Positions 36,775 to 45,319 of a DNA stretch of 45,319 bases are shown here, one piece after another. Source of the stretch: Massilia cavernae (GTDB lineage Bacteria > Pseudomonadota > Gammaproteobacteria > Burkholderiales > Burkholderiaceae_D). The stretch's first letter is position 1. Each line of letters starts with the position of its first letter. The translations under genes were made by a program, and so were the position numbers. Below the pieces are notes generated by a model. It did not search any database and had not been told where the DNA came from. It was given only the letters and a program-made list of their open reading frames with translations. Location of the stretch: NCBI RefSeq assembly GCF_003590855.1, contig NZ_QYUP01000079.1, positions 1 through 45,319 on the forward strand, read 5' to 3'.

Positions 36775-39700
36775 TCAGGCAGTTCCCGAACCGGCCGGCA
36801 GCAGCGTTACGCTGGTGCGGCGGTTCACAGCCTCGAACCAGAGATACAATACCGGCGTGATGAACAGGGTGATGACCTGGGAGACCAGCAGGCCGCCCAC
36901 CACCGTCACGCCCAGCGGCTGGCGCAGTTCCGCGCCGGCGCCGATGCCCAGCGCGATCGGCAAGGCCCCCAGCAGCGCACACAGCGTGGTCATCATGATC
37001 GGCCGGAAGCGCAGCTCGCAGGCCGAGCGGATCGCCTGCTCGGGCGTGGCCCCGTGCCGGCGCTGCGCGTCAAGCGCGAAGTCGATCATCATGATGGCGT
37101 TTTTCTTGACCACGCCGACCAGCAGCAGGATGCCGATCATCGCGATGAAGGTCAGTTCGAGCCCGCACAGGCGTAGTGCCAGCAGGGCGCCCAGCGCCGC
37201 CGACGGCACGCCGAGCAGGATCGTGACCGGATGGATCCAGCTTTCATACAGCATGCCTAGCACCACATAGATGGTGGCGACCGCAACCAGGATCAGCCAC
37301 AGTTGGGTCGACTGGGCCTTGTCGAATACCGCCGCAAGGCCGGCAAAGGCGCCGAACACGGACTGCGGCATCTTGACCGCGGCGCGCGCCGCCTCGATTG
37401 CCGTGCCGGCGTCGGACAGGGATTTCCCTGGCCGCAGGTCGAACGAAATCGTCACGGCCGCCAGTTGTCCCTGGTGATTGACCGCCATCGTGCCGGGCTG
37501 GCGACGTACCCGCGCCAGTGCCGACAACGGCACCAGCGTGCCGCTGTTCGCGCGCACATGGATGGCGGCGAGGTCGCTTTCGTCGCTGCGCCTGGCCTCG
37601 GCCACCTCCATGATCACCTTGTAGCTGTCTTCCGGTGCGTAGATGGTCGACACCTGGCGCCGTCCGAAGGCTGCATACAGGCTGCTGCGGATGCCGGCCA
37701 GTTCGACGCCCAACTGCGCTGCCTTGTCGCGGTCGACATCGATCAGGACCTGCAGGCCGTTCTTCTGCGAGTCGCTGTTGACGCCGACGAACACCTCCGA
37801 TTCGCGCATCGCCGCCATCAGCCGGCTGGCCCATTCGTCCAGGTCGCCGCCGCCAACCGCCTGCAGCGTGTACTGGTAAGTCGACTTGGAGCTGCGCCCG
37901 CCGATCTTGAGGTTTTGAACAGGGCTGAACAGCACCTGGATCCCGGGCAGGAATGCCGTGTCCTTGCGCAGGCGCGTCAGTACCTCGCTCATCGGCGGCC
38001 GTTCGCCGCGCGGCTTGAGGGTGATGGTCAAACCGTTGGTATCGTGGTCGACCTTGGTCGCGATCGACTCGATGGCCGGGTCGTCCAACAGGCTGGCCTC
38101 GATCCGCGTGACCGCGTCGAGGCGGCCGAGGAAGGACATGTCCTGCGGGCCTTCGACGGTAGCCTGGATCTGACCGATGTCCTCCTGCGGGAAGAAGCCC
38201 TTGGGTGCGGCGATATACAAGGCGGCTGTCAGGCCGAATGTCGCCAGCGCAACCGAGAGCACCACGCCGCGGTGGCGCAGCGCCCAGTCGAGCCGCGCCA
38301 GGTAGCAGCGCTGGACCCAGGCGAACGCGGCCTCGAAGCGCTTGCCGCCGCCGTGGCCGCTATGTTTTCCGATCAGCAACGGAGCCAACAGCGGGATCAG
38401 GGTCAGCGCGACGCAGGCCGATACCAGGATCGCCAGCGATACGACGATCGCGAACTCGTGGAACAGCAGGCCGATCGTACCCGGCATGAAAAAGATGGGA
38501 ATGAAAACGGCAACCAGCGACACCGAGATCGACACGACGGTGAAACTGACTTCGCGCGCGCCGCGCAAGGCCGCCTCCACGGGGCGCAGGCCTTGTTCGA
38601 TGTACCGGATGATATTTTCGAGTACCACGATGGCATCGTCTACCACGAGGCCGACCGCGATTGTGATGCCCATCAGCGATATGTTGTTCAGGCTCAGGCC
38701 GAGCAGCGACATCAGCCCGAAGGTGCCGAGCAGCGACAGGGGCAGGCTGATGGCCGCGATCACCGTGGCCGCCACGCTGCGCAGGAACAGTAGGATCACC
38801 ATGATCACCAGCGCGATGGTGAGCATGATCGTAATATGGACGTCGTGCATGGCGTCGCGGATCGACAGCGAACGGTCGCTCAGCAGCCGCACCCTGACCG
38901 AGGCAGGCATCTTTTCCTGCAGGCGCGGCAGCAGCGCGCGGATGGCGTCGATGGTGGCAACGGTGTTGGCGCCGGGCTGGCGCTGGACGGTGAGCAGGAT
39001 CGCACTGGCGCCGTCGATATTGCTGCTGTTTTGGGCGTTCTCGATGCTGTCCTCGACGGTGGCAACGTCGCGCAGGCGCAAGGTATGGCCGTTGCGGGTG
39101 GCGATCACTTGCGCGCCGAAATCGCTCGCTTTCCTCAGGCCGCCGGCCATTTGCAGCATCAGCATCTGGCGCTTGCCGTCAAGCTGGCCGACCGGCGTAT
39201 TGGCATTCGCGCCCTTGAGTGCCGCCGCCACTTCATCTATCGTCAGGTCTGCCGCCGCCAGGCGTTGCGGGTCGATCCCGATCCGCACGGCGTATCGCTT
39301 CTGTCCGGTGACGGTGACCTGTGCCACGCCGGGAACCGCCGACAGGGACGGGACGATCAGGTTGTCGGAAAAGCCGTTCAGCTCGGAAAGTTGCAGCGTC
39401 GGCGAGGAAAGACCGATCAGCAGGACCGGGGCGTCGCCCGGGTTGAGCTTCTTGTAGGAGGGCGGCGAGGTCATTTCCGCCGGTAGCGAACGCGAGACCC
39501 GGAACAGCGCGGCCTGTACATCGCCGGCGGCGGCGTCGATATTGCGCGAGGCTTCGAATTCGAGGGTGATCTTGGTCTCGCCCTGGACGCTGGTGGAGGT
39601 GGTGCCGGTCAGGCCCGGAATCGATGAGAATTCCTTTTCCAGCGGCGTGGCGACCGACACCGACATGGTCTCCGGGCTTGCCCCGGTCAGGCGGCCGGTG

Positions 39701-39840
39701 ACCTGCAGCGTCGGGGTGTCGTAGTCGGGCAGGGCGGAGATCGGCAGCTGCTTCCAGCTCGCGATGCCGGCCACGCTGGCGCTCAGCCACAGCAGCATGG
39801 TGGCGATCGGGCGCCGCATGCAGAATTCAGGAATGTTCAT
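36775..39840 (-). CDS. RND efflux pump permease (AcrB/MdtB family)
   Basis: This is the inner-membrane proton-driven pump subunit of a tripartite efflux system, 1021 aa. It has the usual twelve helices and two large periplasmic loops. The N-terminal helix region begins MNIPEFCMRRPIATMLLWLS. The proton-relay aspartates are in VGLVVDDAIVVLENI, helix 4. The signature of helix 10 is VVKKNAIMMIDFA. The sequence is closest in my reading to the MdtB/MdtC/MuxB group of drug pumps rather than metal pumps. The start overlaps the adaptor stop by 4 nt. No TolC-type outer membrane gene lies next to it. Confidence 0.93.
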   Translation of the reverse strand: MNIPEFCMRRPIATMLLWLSASVAGIASWKQLPISALPDYDTPTLQVTGRLTGASPETMSVSVATPLEKEFSSIPGLTGTTSTSVQGETKITLEFEASRNIDAAAGDVQAALFRVSRSLPAEMTSPPSYKKLNPGDAPVLLIGLSSPTLQLSELNGFSDNLIVPSLSAVPGVAQVTVTGQKRYAVRIGIDPQRLAAADLTIDEVAAALKGANANTPVGQLDGKRQMLMLQMAGGLRKASDFGAQVIATRNGHTLRLRDVATVEDSIENAQNSSNIDGASAILLTVQRQPGANTVATIDAIRALLPRLQEKMPASVRVRLLSDRSLSIRDAMHDVHITIMLTIALVIMVILLFLRSVAATVIAAISLPLSLLGTFGLMSLLGLSLNNISLMGITIAVGLVVDDAIVVLENIIRYIEQGLRPVEAALRGAREVSFTVVSISVSLVAVFIPIFFMPGTIGLLFHEFAIVVSLAILVSACVALTLIPLLAPLLIGKHSGHGGGKRFEAAFAWVQRCYLARLDWALRHRGVVLSVALATFGLTAALYIAAPKGFFPQEDIGQIQATVEGPQDMSFLGRLDAVTRIEASLLDDPAIESIATKVDHDTNGLTITLKPRGERPPMSEVLTRLRKDTAFLPGIQVLFSPVQNLKIGGRSSKSTYQYTLQAVGGGDLDEWASRLMAAMRESEVFVGVNSDSQKNGLQVLIDVDRDKAAQLGVELAGIRSSLYAAFGRRQVSTIYAPEDSYKVIMEVAEARRSDESDLAAIHVRANSGTLVPLSALARVRRQPGTMAVNHQGQLAAVTISFDLRPGKSLSDAGTAIEAARAAVKMPQSVFGAFAGLAAVFDKAQSTQLWLILVAVATIYVVLGMLYESWIHPVTILLGVPSAALGALLALRLCGLELTFIAMIGILLLVGVVKKNAIMMIDFALDAQRRHGATPEQAIRSACELRFRPIMMTTLCALLGALPIALGIGAGAELRQPLGVTVVGGLLVSQVITLFITPVLYLWFEAVNRRTSVTLLPAGSGTA

Positions 39841-40979
39841 TGGCGTCCTCCCATACCGGCCCGCGCAATGCGCACCGCTTTACCCTCGCGCACCTTGGCG
39901 CCCCCGTCGATCACAACCCGTTCGCCCTCGCCCAAGCCGGTGACGATGGCCTGCTGCTGGCGGATCCGCAGCATGGCGACCGCGCGCCGCTCGGCCTTGC
40001 CGCCGCTGCCGATGACGTAGACGAAGTGGCCGTCCGGCCCGTCGAGCACCGCATGGGCCGGCAGCACCGAGGCGTCCGGCACCGTACCTAGTCCCACCAC
40101 CACGCGCGCGAAGGCGCCGGGCCATAGCGCATGGCCGGGATTGGCGAAACTCGCCTTGACGGCGATGGTGGCGCTGGCTGGATCGACGCTGGAGTCGATG
40201 AAGGTCAGCTGGCCAACCCGGCGCTGCGGCGCCGCGGCCGCCGCTCCGTTCGGCTCGTCCAGCGTCACCGTGGCCTTGCCGCGCCGTTGCGCATCGCGCA
40301 AGGCGTCCAGCTGCGGCTCCGGCAAGGCGAAGGCGACGCCGACCGGATCGAGCTGGACCAGCGTGACCAGGGGGGCGCCGGCCCCGGCTTGCACCAGGCT
40401 GCCGGGGTGGACATTGACCGCGCCGGTCCGGCCGTCGATCGGGGCGCTGATCCTGGTACGTTCGAGCTGGATGCGGGCGCTTGCGATCTCGGCCTGGGCC
40501 GCTGCGCGCTGCGCCTGCAGCTCCGCTACCCGCGCCTCCAGCGTTTCGGATGCGTTGGCGGAAATGAATCCTGACTGGACCATCTGGAGCGAGCGCTCCA
40601 GCTTGCGCTGGGCGTCGATCAGCTCGGCCTTGATCTGAGCGGTCTGGGCGCGTGCCCGCGCCAGCTGGGCACTGTGGCTGCTGTCGTCAAGCATGAACAG
40701 CAGCTCTCCGGCGCGCACCAGCTCGCCTTCCCGGAAGTGTACCGAGCGTATCGTGCCGGTCAGCTGGGACCGGATGTCGACCTGGCTCAGCGCCCGGACA
40801 TGTCCTTCGAGGCTCAGTTCCAGTGCCTCGCCGCGCGGGTGGACCACGGCCGTGCTGACCAGGGGGGCGGGTTTGGGGGGCTTGGGCGGCGCTGCGCCGC
40901 CCGCTTGCGCCATCCATGCGAGGAGGGCGGCGCTGCCCGCGGCAAGCACCAGTGCCGATGCGGCGGTGGTTTTTTTCAT
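39837..40979 (-). CDS. RND efflux periplasmic adaptor (membrane fusion protein)
   Basis: This is the adaptor that links the pump to an outer-membrane channel, 380 aa. The N-terminus has a signal or anchor (MKKTTAASALVLAAGSAALL). A lipoyl half follows (VDIRSQLTGTIRSVHFREGELV), then a coiled-coil hairpin at about residues 108-160, a second lipoyl half (GRTGAVNVHPGSLVQAGAG) and a beta-barrel domain. It is translated with the permease, with a 4-nt overlap. GGAG precedes the ATG by 8 nt. Only 45 bp separate the start from element B, so the native promoter may have been displaced or lies within the element. Confidence 0.92.
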   Translation of the reverse strand: MKKTTAASALVLAAGSAALLAWMAQAGGAAPPKPPKPAPLVSTAVVHPRGEALELSLEGHVRALSQVDIRSQLTGTIRSVHFREGELVRAGELLFMLDDSSHSAQLARARAQTAQIKAELIDAQRKLERSLQMVQSGFISANASETLEARVAELQAQRAAAQAEIASARIQLERTRISAPIDGRTGAVNVHPGSLVQAGAGAPLVTLVQLDPVGVAFALPEPQLDALRDAQRRGKATVTLDEPNGAAAAAPQRRVGQLTFIDSSVDPASATIAVKASFANPGHALWPGAFARVVVGLGTVPDASVLPAHAVLDGPDGHFVYVIGSGGKAERRAVAMLRIRQQQAIVTGLGEGERVVIDGGAKVREGKAVRIARAGMGGRQ

Positions 40980-41024
40980 CAGAATTGCTCCGAGAAACCC
41001 TGTACTTCAGGGCAGGGAGTGAAA

Positions 41025-41302
41025 GGAGCCGGGCGCGAAGCGCCCGCAGCCGTCCAAGTGAAAAAATGTTTTGAACTTTGATGTTGGTCCACGGTCAAAC
41101 TCCATAAGTGCTTCAGTATGCGATTACGCGCTGGGGCATGATTTACCAGTACCGCTTTTTCCAATCCGCAGTCGCCTTAGGCGAGGTCGAGAGATATCCT
41201 GCGGATTGAATAAGAAGCTGGGGTCTTTCAGTCCGGCTTCCGTCTGGGGATCAGACGCCAGCAGTGGGAATCCCCTTTCGTTCACGAAGGGGAGGATGTC
41301 AA
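41025..41302 (+). mobile_element. 278-bp structured element, copy B: tnpB-less IS200/IS605-like element with omegaRNA-type 3' end
   Basis: This is the second copy of the element at 18504-18783, in the same orientation, with about 17 substitutions and two one-base gaps by eye. The 5' hairpin GGGCGC-GAA-GCGCCC is at 41031-41045. The nested hairpin is kept (CAATCCGCAG at 41162-41171 with CTGCGGATTG at 41199-41208; TCGCC and GGCGA inside), with substitutions only in the loop. CGTCTG/CAGACG is at 41241-41257. The 3' end, GGGAATCCCC, hairpin, GGGGAGGATGTCAA, is intact. A guide would begin at 41303 and contains a T6 run. The element lies 45 bp upstream of the efflux operon on the other strand. The IS605 link is inference. 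Confidence 0.75.
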
Positions 41303-41399
41303 GTAGTCTCTCTTTTTTATGACGCGGTCATTCGGACCGCGCGTGATTATATACAGACGCGAGGACGCCACTGCCGATTATATCGGCCCCGCAACCGCC
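41303..41399. other. Short spacer between element B and the capA remnant
   Basis: Together with element B and the leader of the adaptor gene this makes the 420-bp gap. It holds a small inverted repeat around GCGGTCATTCGGACCGC at 41324-41340, which could be the end-of-gene hairpin for capA on the minus strand. I see no gene. Confidence 0.4.
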
Positions 41400-42420
41400 T
41401 CAGGGTTCGATCCACAGCTTTCCGCCGTCCGTGCGCACCCGCGTTCCCATCTCCGCGCAAAGGCCGGTCATGCGCTTGGCGATGTAGCCGAAGTGCGCGC
41501 CGCCCGCGAGCCTGGCCTGGCAGTCGGCAATCAGCACCGGATGCAGGCCGATCCGCCGGAGGGCAGCGCGGCCGAGCTCCAGTTCGAACAGCAGCTGGTG
41601 GTCGTTCCTGAACTCCGGGTCTATATAGTAGTCATCGACCAGGTCGCCCGCCGCATACACGATCGGGCAGCCCCGTACAGCTCGATGCCATGGAAGACAT
41701 GCGCGCTGTGCCCGAACAGTATCCTCCAGCCCATGTCGATGGCGGCGTGCGCGATGCGCCGGAACTTGCGCGAAGGCTCGGACACCATGTTCGGGCCCAG
41801 TGCAGCGACAGGATCGGCCAGTCGGCCTTCGCTTGCTGGATGGGCTCGAGCAGCTTGCGCATCAGCGCCAGCGCGGCCGGTTCGTCGTCGAGGTCCACAT
41901 AGGTGGTGCCGGGCCGGCGCACGCCGGCTGCAAAGTCCACCTGGTGGTCGCAAAGGGCGGCCATGCCGAAGCGCAAGCCGTTGCGCTCAGCGAACACCGG
42001 CGCCCGCGCCTCATCGATGGAATTGCCTGCGCCGGCCCACCCGATGCCCCTGGCGCGCAGGTACTTCATGGTGTCGAGCAGGCCTTCGACGTCGTAATCG
42101 AGGGCATGGTTATTGGCCAGGCTGACGAGGTCAACCCCGGCGTCGGTCAGCGCATGCACGGCAGCAGGCGGCGCCCCGAAGTAGAAAGCCTTCGGCGCCC
42201 CATGCCATTCGCGGGTGGAAGACGTGATCGCGCATTCCAGATTGACGATGGTGAGGTCGGCCTTGCTCATCAGCGGCGCGACGCCGCTCAGCGGATAGTG
42301 CGGGCCGAAGCGCTGGATCGCCTTGCCGACCAGCCGCCCGAGCATGACGTCGCCGCCCAGCATCAGGCGCACCCGCGGGTCGGGGCCAGGGACGGAATCG
42401 GATAACACGGCGGCGTTCAA
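41400..42420 (-). pseudogene. CapA-family poly-gamma-glutamate/capsule protein, two frameshifts
   Basis: The intact parts show a CapA-type metallophosphoesterase-like protein of about 340 aa. It starts MNAAVLSDSVPGPD, then RLMLGGDVMLGR, NLECAIT, VSLANNHALDY and ILSLHW. The frame then changes near 41797 and continues GPNMVSEPSRKFRRIAHAAI and LFGHSAHVFHGIELY. It changes again near 41660 and ends MYAAGDLVDDYYIDPEF to stop at 41400. Each break is explained by one missing base in a G or C run (CACTGGGCCCG; GCTGCCCGATC). All family motifs are still present, so consensus error is at least as likely as real decay. The function is inferred from the family. Confidence 0.75.
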
Positions 42421-42490
42421 TCATAGGGACGTTGGCCCATGATTTCAAAAAATGCCCCTCCGCGTCAAGCGGAGCACGGCGAATCGGGCC

Positions 42491-42976
42491 TTACAAGGCG
42501 CACTGCACCGCCCTGGCGCCCAGCAGCGCCACGACCACCTGCGGGTCGATGCCGATCAGATAGCCGCGCCGCCCGCCGTTGATATAGATCTTTTCCAGCG
42601 CGAGGATGCTTTCCTCCACATAGACCGGCATCGCCTTTTTTGTGCCGAACGGGGAAGTGCCGCCCACCATGTAGCCGGTATGGCGCTGCGCCACCTCCGG
42701 CTTGCACGGTTCGACCGACTTGCACGGGATGGCGCGCGCCAGGTTCTTGGTCGAGACCTTGCAGTCGCCATGCATCAGGACGATCAGCGGGCGCGCCGCC
42801 TCGTCCTGCATGATGAGGGTCTTGACCACGTCGTGCTCCGGCACGCCAAGCTCGCGCGCCGACACCGCGGTGCCGCCATGTTCTTCGTATTCGTAGGGGT
42901 GTTCGGTGAAGCTAACCTGGTTCTTTCGCAGGAACTGGGTCGCCTGCGTCTCGGAAGTATGCTCTTTGCGGGCCAT
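42491..42976 (-). CDS. ybaK: Cys-tRNA(Pro)/Cys-tRNA(Cys) deacylase YbaK
   Basis: This is a YbaK/EbsC-type editing enzyme that removes cysteine wrongly attached to tRNA-Pro. The length of 161 aa is typical. The family signature includes DVVKTLIMQDEAARPLIVL, then the substrate-pocket lysine-containing CKVSTKNLARAI and the stretch HTGYMVGGTSPFGTKKAMPV. The end GGRRGYLIGIDPQ is also family-like. It is intact between two frameshifted genes. The start is divergent from the nuclease-like gene, with only 36 bp between the two ATG codons, so promoters overlap. Confidence 0.93.
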   Translation of the reverse strand: MARKEHTSETQATQFLRKNQVSFTEHPYEYEEHGGTAVSARELGVPEHDVVKTLIMQDEAARPLIVLMHGDCKVSTKNLARAIPCKSVEPCKPEVAQRHTGYMVGGTSPFGTKKAMPVYVEESILALEKIYINGGRRGYLIGIDPQVVVALLGARAVQCAL

Positions 42977-43012
42977 GCGTGTTACGCTAAAGGTTCATTG
43001 AGGAGTCTTATT

Positions 43013-43985
43013 ATGCAGCAAGAGATTCGCTTTGCCACCTTCAATGTATTCAACCTCGCCCCGCCGGCGCGAGGCTGTACGACAACCTGCTGCCCTCCAC
43101 GCCCGCGGAGTACGAGGCGAAGATCGCCTGGACTGCGCGCCAGATCGACATGCTGGACGCCGACGTCATCGGCTTCCAGGAGATCTTCTCGCAGGCGGCG
43201 CTGAAGGATGCGTTGTCGCGCACGACCAAATACCGCAACGCCCACCACGTCGGTTTCGATCCCGACCCGGCCGCCGAACGCCTGACGCCCAGCGTGGCGC
43301 TGGTCTCGCGGTTGCCGCTGGCCGGCGAAGGCACCGCCTATGGCCTGTTCCCCAGCGGGGTCGCCCTGCCCGCCGGCATGCGCGACCCCGACGCTTCACG
43401 CGGCCGGTGGTGCATGCGCCTGTCGTCGTGTCGCCCGACTGCACGCTGGACGTGGTGGTGGTCCACCTCAAGTCGCGCCGCCCCGACTACCGCAACGGCG
43501 ACGCCGGCGACGATACGCAGGCGTACGCCATGGCCTGCCTGCGTTCGCTGGTACGGCGCGGCACCGAGGCGGTCGGCCTGCGCGTTCTGCTCAGCAGCCT
43601 GGGCAAGGCCAACAAGCGTCCGCGCGTGGTGCTGGGCGACTTCAACGACGTGGCCGACTCGGTCACCACCGCCATCGTGCAGGGCGTCGGCGCGCCGCTG
43701 GGCGACCGCATGTTCGACGCCTACGACCTGCAGCGGACACAGGACCGGTTGCGCCACGTGGGTTTCAGCAGCATGCACGAGGGCCGCTACAGTACCATCG
43801 ACCATATCCTGCTGTCCGAGGACTTCAACACGGCGCTTCCCAACGCCATCGGCGAAGTGGTGGAAGTGAACTACCTGAACGACCACCTGGTGCTGGAACT
43901 GCCCGAGGCCTCCGACCACGGCCAGGTGCTGGCGCGCATCCGCCTGTTCGACGAGACGCACGGGCTCATTGATGCAGGCCTGTGA
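43013..43985 (+). pseudogene. Endonuclease/exonuclease/phosphatase family protein, two frameshifts
   Basis: Read across frames this is a DNase I-fold phosphoesterase of about 324 aa. It starts MQQEIRFATFNVFNLAPP with an AGGAG ribosome site. The first break is near 43065 (one G missing in a CCGGGCG-like site), after which LYDNLLPSTPAEYEAK and VIGFQEIF follow. The second break is near 43400, after which VVVHLKSRRPDYRN, LGDFNDVADS and STIDHILLSEDFN follow. The catalytic motifs FQEIF, GDFND and the final SDHGQV are all kept. The pattern of single-base losses is the same as in capA. The target, nucleic acid or phosphoester, is unknown. Confidence 0.75.
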
Positions 43986-44021
43986 GGCCCGGGTTGCTTG
44001 AAAGCGTGGCCTCGTCGGCGC

Positions 44022-44345
44022 TCATGACGAATGCGCGTTCATGTCGGGCCTGAAGAAGCGGAAGGCGTTGCGGCCGCCCTGCTTGGCGTGGTACATCGCG
44101 ATGTCGGCGTGCTGCATGAGGGTGTCGACATCGGTGCCGTCGCCCGGATAGATGCTGATGCCGATCGAAACGCTCACGGAAGCCCGCACCGTGCCAGCGT
44201 CCACCGGCTGCAAAATCGAATGCATCACGCTCTCGGCAACATGGGCGGCCTGGTCCACCCCGCCGATGTCGGCCAGGATGATCACGAACTCGTCGCCCCC
44301 GTGGCGGCTGACCGTTCGATTGCCTCGCGTCCAGGTCCATCCGGC
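44022..44345 (-). pseudogene. Truncated GGDEF domain fragment
   Basis: This is the C-terminal half of a diguanylate cyclase domain. The catalytic loop reads TVSRHGGDEFVIILAD at 44268-44315. It is followed by SIGISIYPGDGTDVDTLMQHA and DIAMYHAKQGGRNAF, the typical end of the domain. Upstream in the same frame only a few residues precede a stop at 44346-44348. The first half of the domain, with the metal and substrate residues, and any sensor domain are missing. No EAL domain follows. It is not able to make cyclic di-GMP on its own. Confidence 0.75.
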
Positions 44346-44348
44346 TCA

Positions 44349-44712
44349 TGCATATCCGGCGACGATTGCTGGCTGGCACTCAAAACATTTCCTTTGATGA
44401 AGAGGAGCGCTGTGTCACGTTCTGCGCGCCGGAATGCCAATTCTCGACGGCTGCGCAAGCCCGCCGCTTGCGACAGCACAAAGTGGTGCGGCGCGACTGA
44501 TTCCGCTGTTCAATAGATAAGCATCCTGCGACGTTTTGTCCCGGCTTTTTGCATTTCATCGCGCCGAAAGCGCCTCCTGTCGCATTCCGATGGCGGGCCG
44601 GCGCCGCTTTTTCTAGAGTGTCAACATGCGCTTGGGGCTCCATCCTGGTTTCCAGGGCGGAGCACATGCGCCTCCCGCCGCCGTTCAACTGAACACGATA
44701 AGAAAATCGAAA
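44349..44712. other. Gap without a recognisable gene
   Basis: Several frames are open here, the longest on the minus strand at 44380-44688, but none resembles a known protein. Their composition is that of random GC-rich frames. The stretch could hold the lost 5' part of the GGDEF gene in decayed form. I see no regulatory motif that I can defend. Confidence 0.4.
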
Positions 44713-45319
44713 ATGAAACTCGAAAACCTGCCCCGGCCGCCCCTTCCATCAAAACCACCACCAGGAAGCGCTGGCGCGCGCCCGCGATCGCGCTGGCCGC
44801 GGTCGCCATCGCGCCGGTGGCTGGTATGCGATGAAGCCGCCGGCCAAGCCCGCGGCGCCGGCCGCCGCACAGGCAGCCGCCGGCAAGGATGGGCCGAAGA
44901 TTGAGGTATATGAATTGTCGGCGCGCGACGTGGCCGCCATCGGCACCGGCGAACTGCGCGTCAATCTCCCGCTTTCCGGCTCGCTCATTCCGCTGTCGCA
45001 GGCGACCATCAAGTCCAAGGTGTCGGGCGTGGTCACCGGCGCCACCGTGCAGGAAGCATGGCGGTATCCGCCGGCCAGGTGCTGGCGCCTCGACCAAGCC
45101 GACCAGCGCGCACGCGTGGCGCAGCAGCAGGCGGCGCTGGACGAAGCCAACGCCCGCCTCGACATGGCGGTCAAGAACAACGCCAATAGCCAGGCCCTGC
45201 TCACCCAGAACTACATTTCGCAGAACTCGCACGACACCACCTCCAACGCGGTGGCGCTGGCGCGCGCCAGCGTCAAGTCGGCCCAGGCCCAGCTCGACCT
45301 CGCACGCAACGCACTGAAC
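44713..45319 (+). pseudogene. RND/HlyD-type periplasmic adaptor, partial and frameshifted
   Basis: This gene runs off the right edge of the window. Across frames it reads MKLENLP, then AAPSIKTTTRKRWRAPAI, a membrane anchor ending GGWYAMKPPAKPAAPAAA, then KIEVYELSARDVAAIGTG and LPLSGSLIPLSQATIKSKVS, the first lipoyl region. VSGVVTGATVQE is followed by a break and then AVSAGQVLA, and a coiled coil (RVAQQQAALDEANARLDMAV) continues to the end. At least four indels are needed, near 44730, 44815, 45057 and 45090. The family assignment is sound. Whether the breaks are real depends on sequence quality, as in the two other broken genes nearby. Confidence 0.7.

Noticed and set aside
40979..41164. A minus-strand reading frame in the elements (VLVNHAPARNR in both copies)
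   Set aside because: The frame is interrupted by a stop in copy A, and the substitutions between copies do not favour silent positions strongly. The hairpin structure explains the conservation better.
44380..44688. Minus-strand open frame of 102 codons
   Set aside because: No similarity to any family I know, atypical composition, and no start signal.

Overview
The window looks like a chromosome segment from a GC-rich betaproteobacterium of the Oxalobacteraceae, Massilia/Telluria/Duganella type. The reasons are the collinear order pilF-rodZ-ispG-hisS-yfgM-bamB-der-hfq-hflX-hflK-hflC-hisZ-purA, the protein texture, and a VPLPA-type PEP-CTERM protein. The assignment rests on recalled gene order and sequence, not on a search.

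Bases 1-14.8 kb are a dense plus-strand housekeeping block: pilus lipoprotein, cell shape (RodZ), isoprenoid synthesis (IspG), histidyl-tRNA synthetase, envelope assembly (YfgM, BamB), ribosome GTPases (Der, HflX), Hfq, the HflKC complex, HisZ, PurA and a phosphoribosyltransferase. Bases 14.8-18.1 kb hold a secreted matrixin-like protease with a PEP-CTERM tail behind a near-consensus sigma-54 promoter, a small secreted protein, a MarC protein and an ion channel.

Bases 18.1-20.05 kb are eroded. A FUSC transporter gene has lost its middle and carries a 280-bp structured element. Behind it lie a cupin gene broken by several indels and the scrambled C-terminal tail of uvrB. Bases 20-30.5 kb hold uvrB, an aromatic aminotransferase, two identical tRNA-Asn genes flanking a small outer-membrane barrel, a DUF2164 protein, a hemerythrin-like protein, a serine/threonine dehydratase, an alpha/beta hydrolase, an FMN reductase, a DTW tRNA-modification enzyme and a PA0069-type radical SAM protein behind an SOS box.

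Bases 30.5-41 kb are a signalling and efflux region: two divergent two-component systems, a YncE-like periplasmic propeller and an RND pump plus adaptor. A second copy of the 280-bp element (about 93% identical by eye) ends 45 bp before the adaptor start codon. Bases 41.4-45.3 kb hold CapA, YbaK, an endonuclease/exonuclease/phosphatase protein, a GGDEF fragment and an RND adaptor. Three of these are broken by indels, mostly apparent one-base losses, so either the consensus is poor here or the region is decaying.

The most interesting signal is the pair of 280-bp elements. Their 3' end has the form of an IS200/IS605 right end and TnpB omegaRNA scaffold (GGGAATCCCC, hairpin, GGGGAGGATGTCAA), their 5' end has a GC hairpin, and neither contains tnpA or tnpB. 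They look like tnpB-less, omegaRNA-carrying elements.
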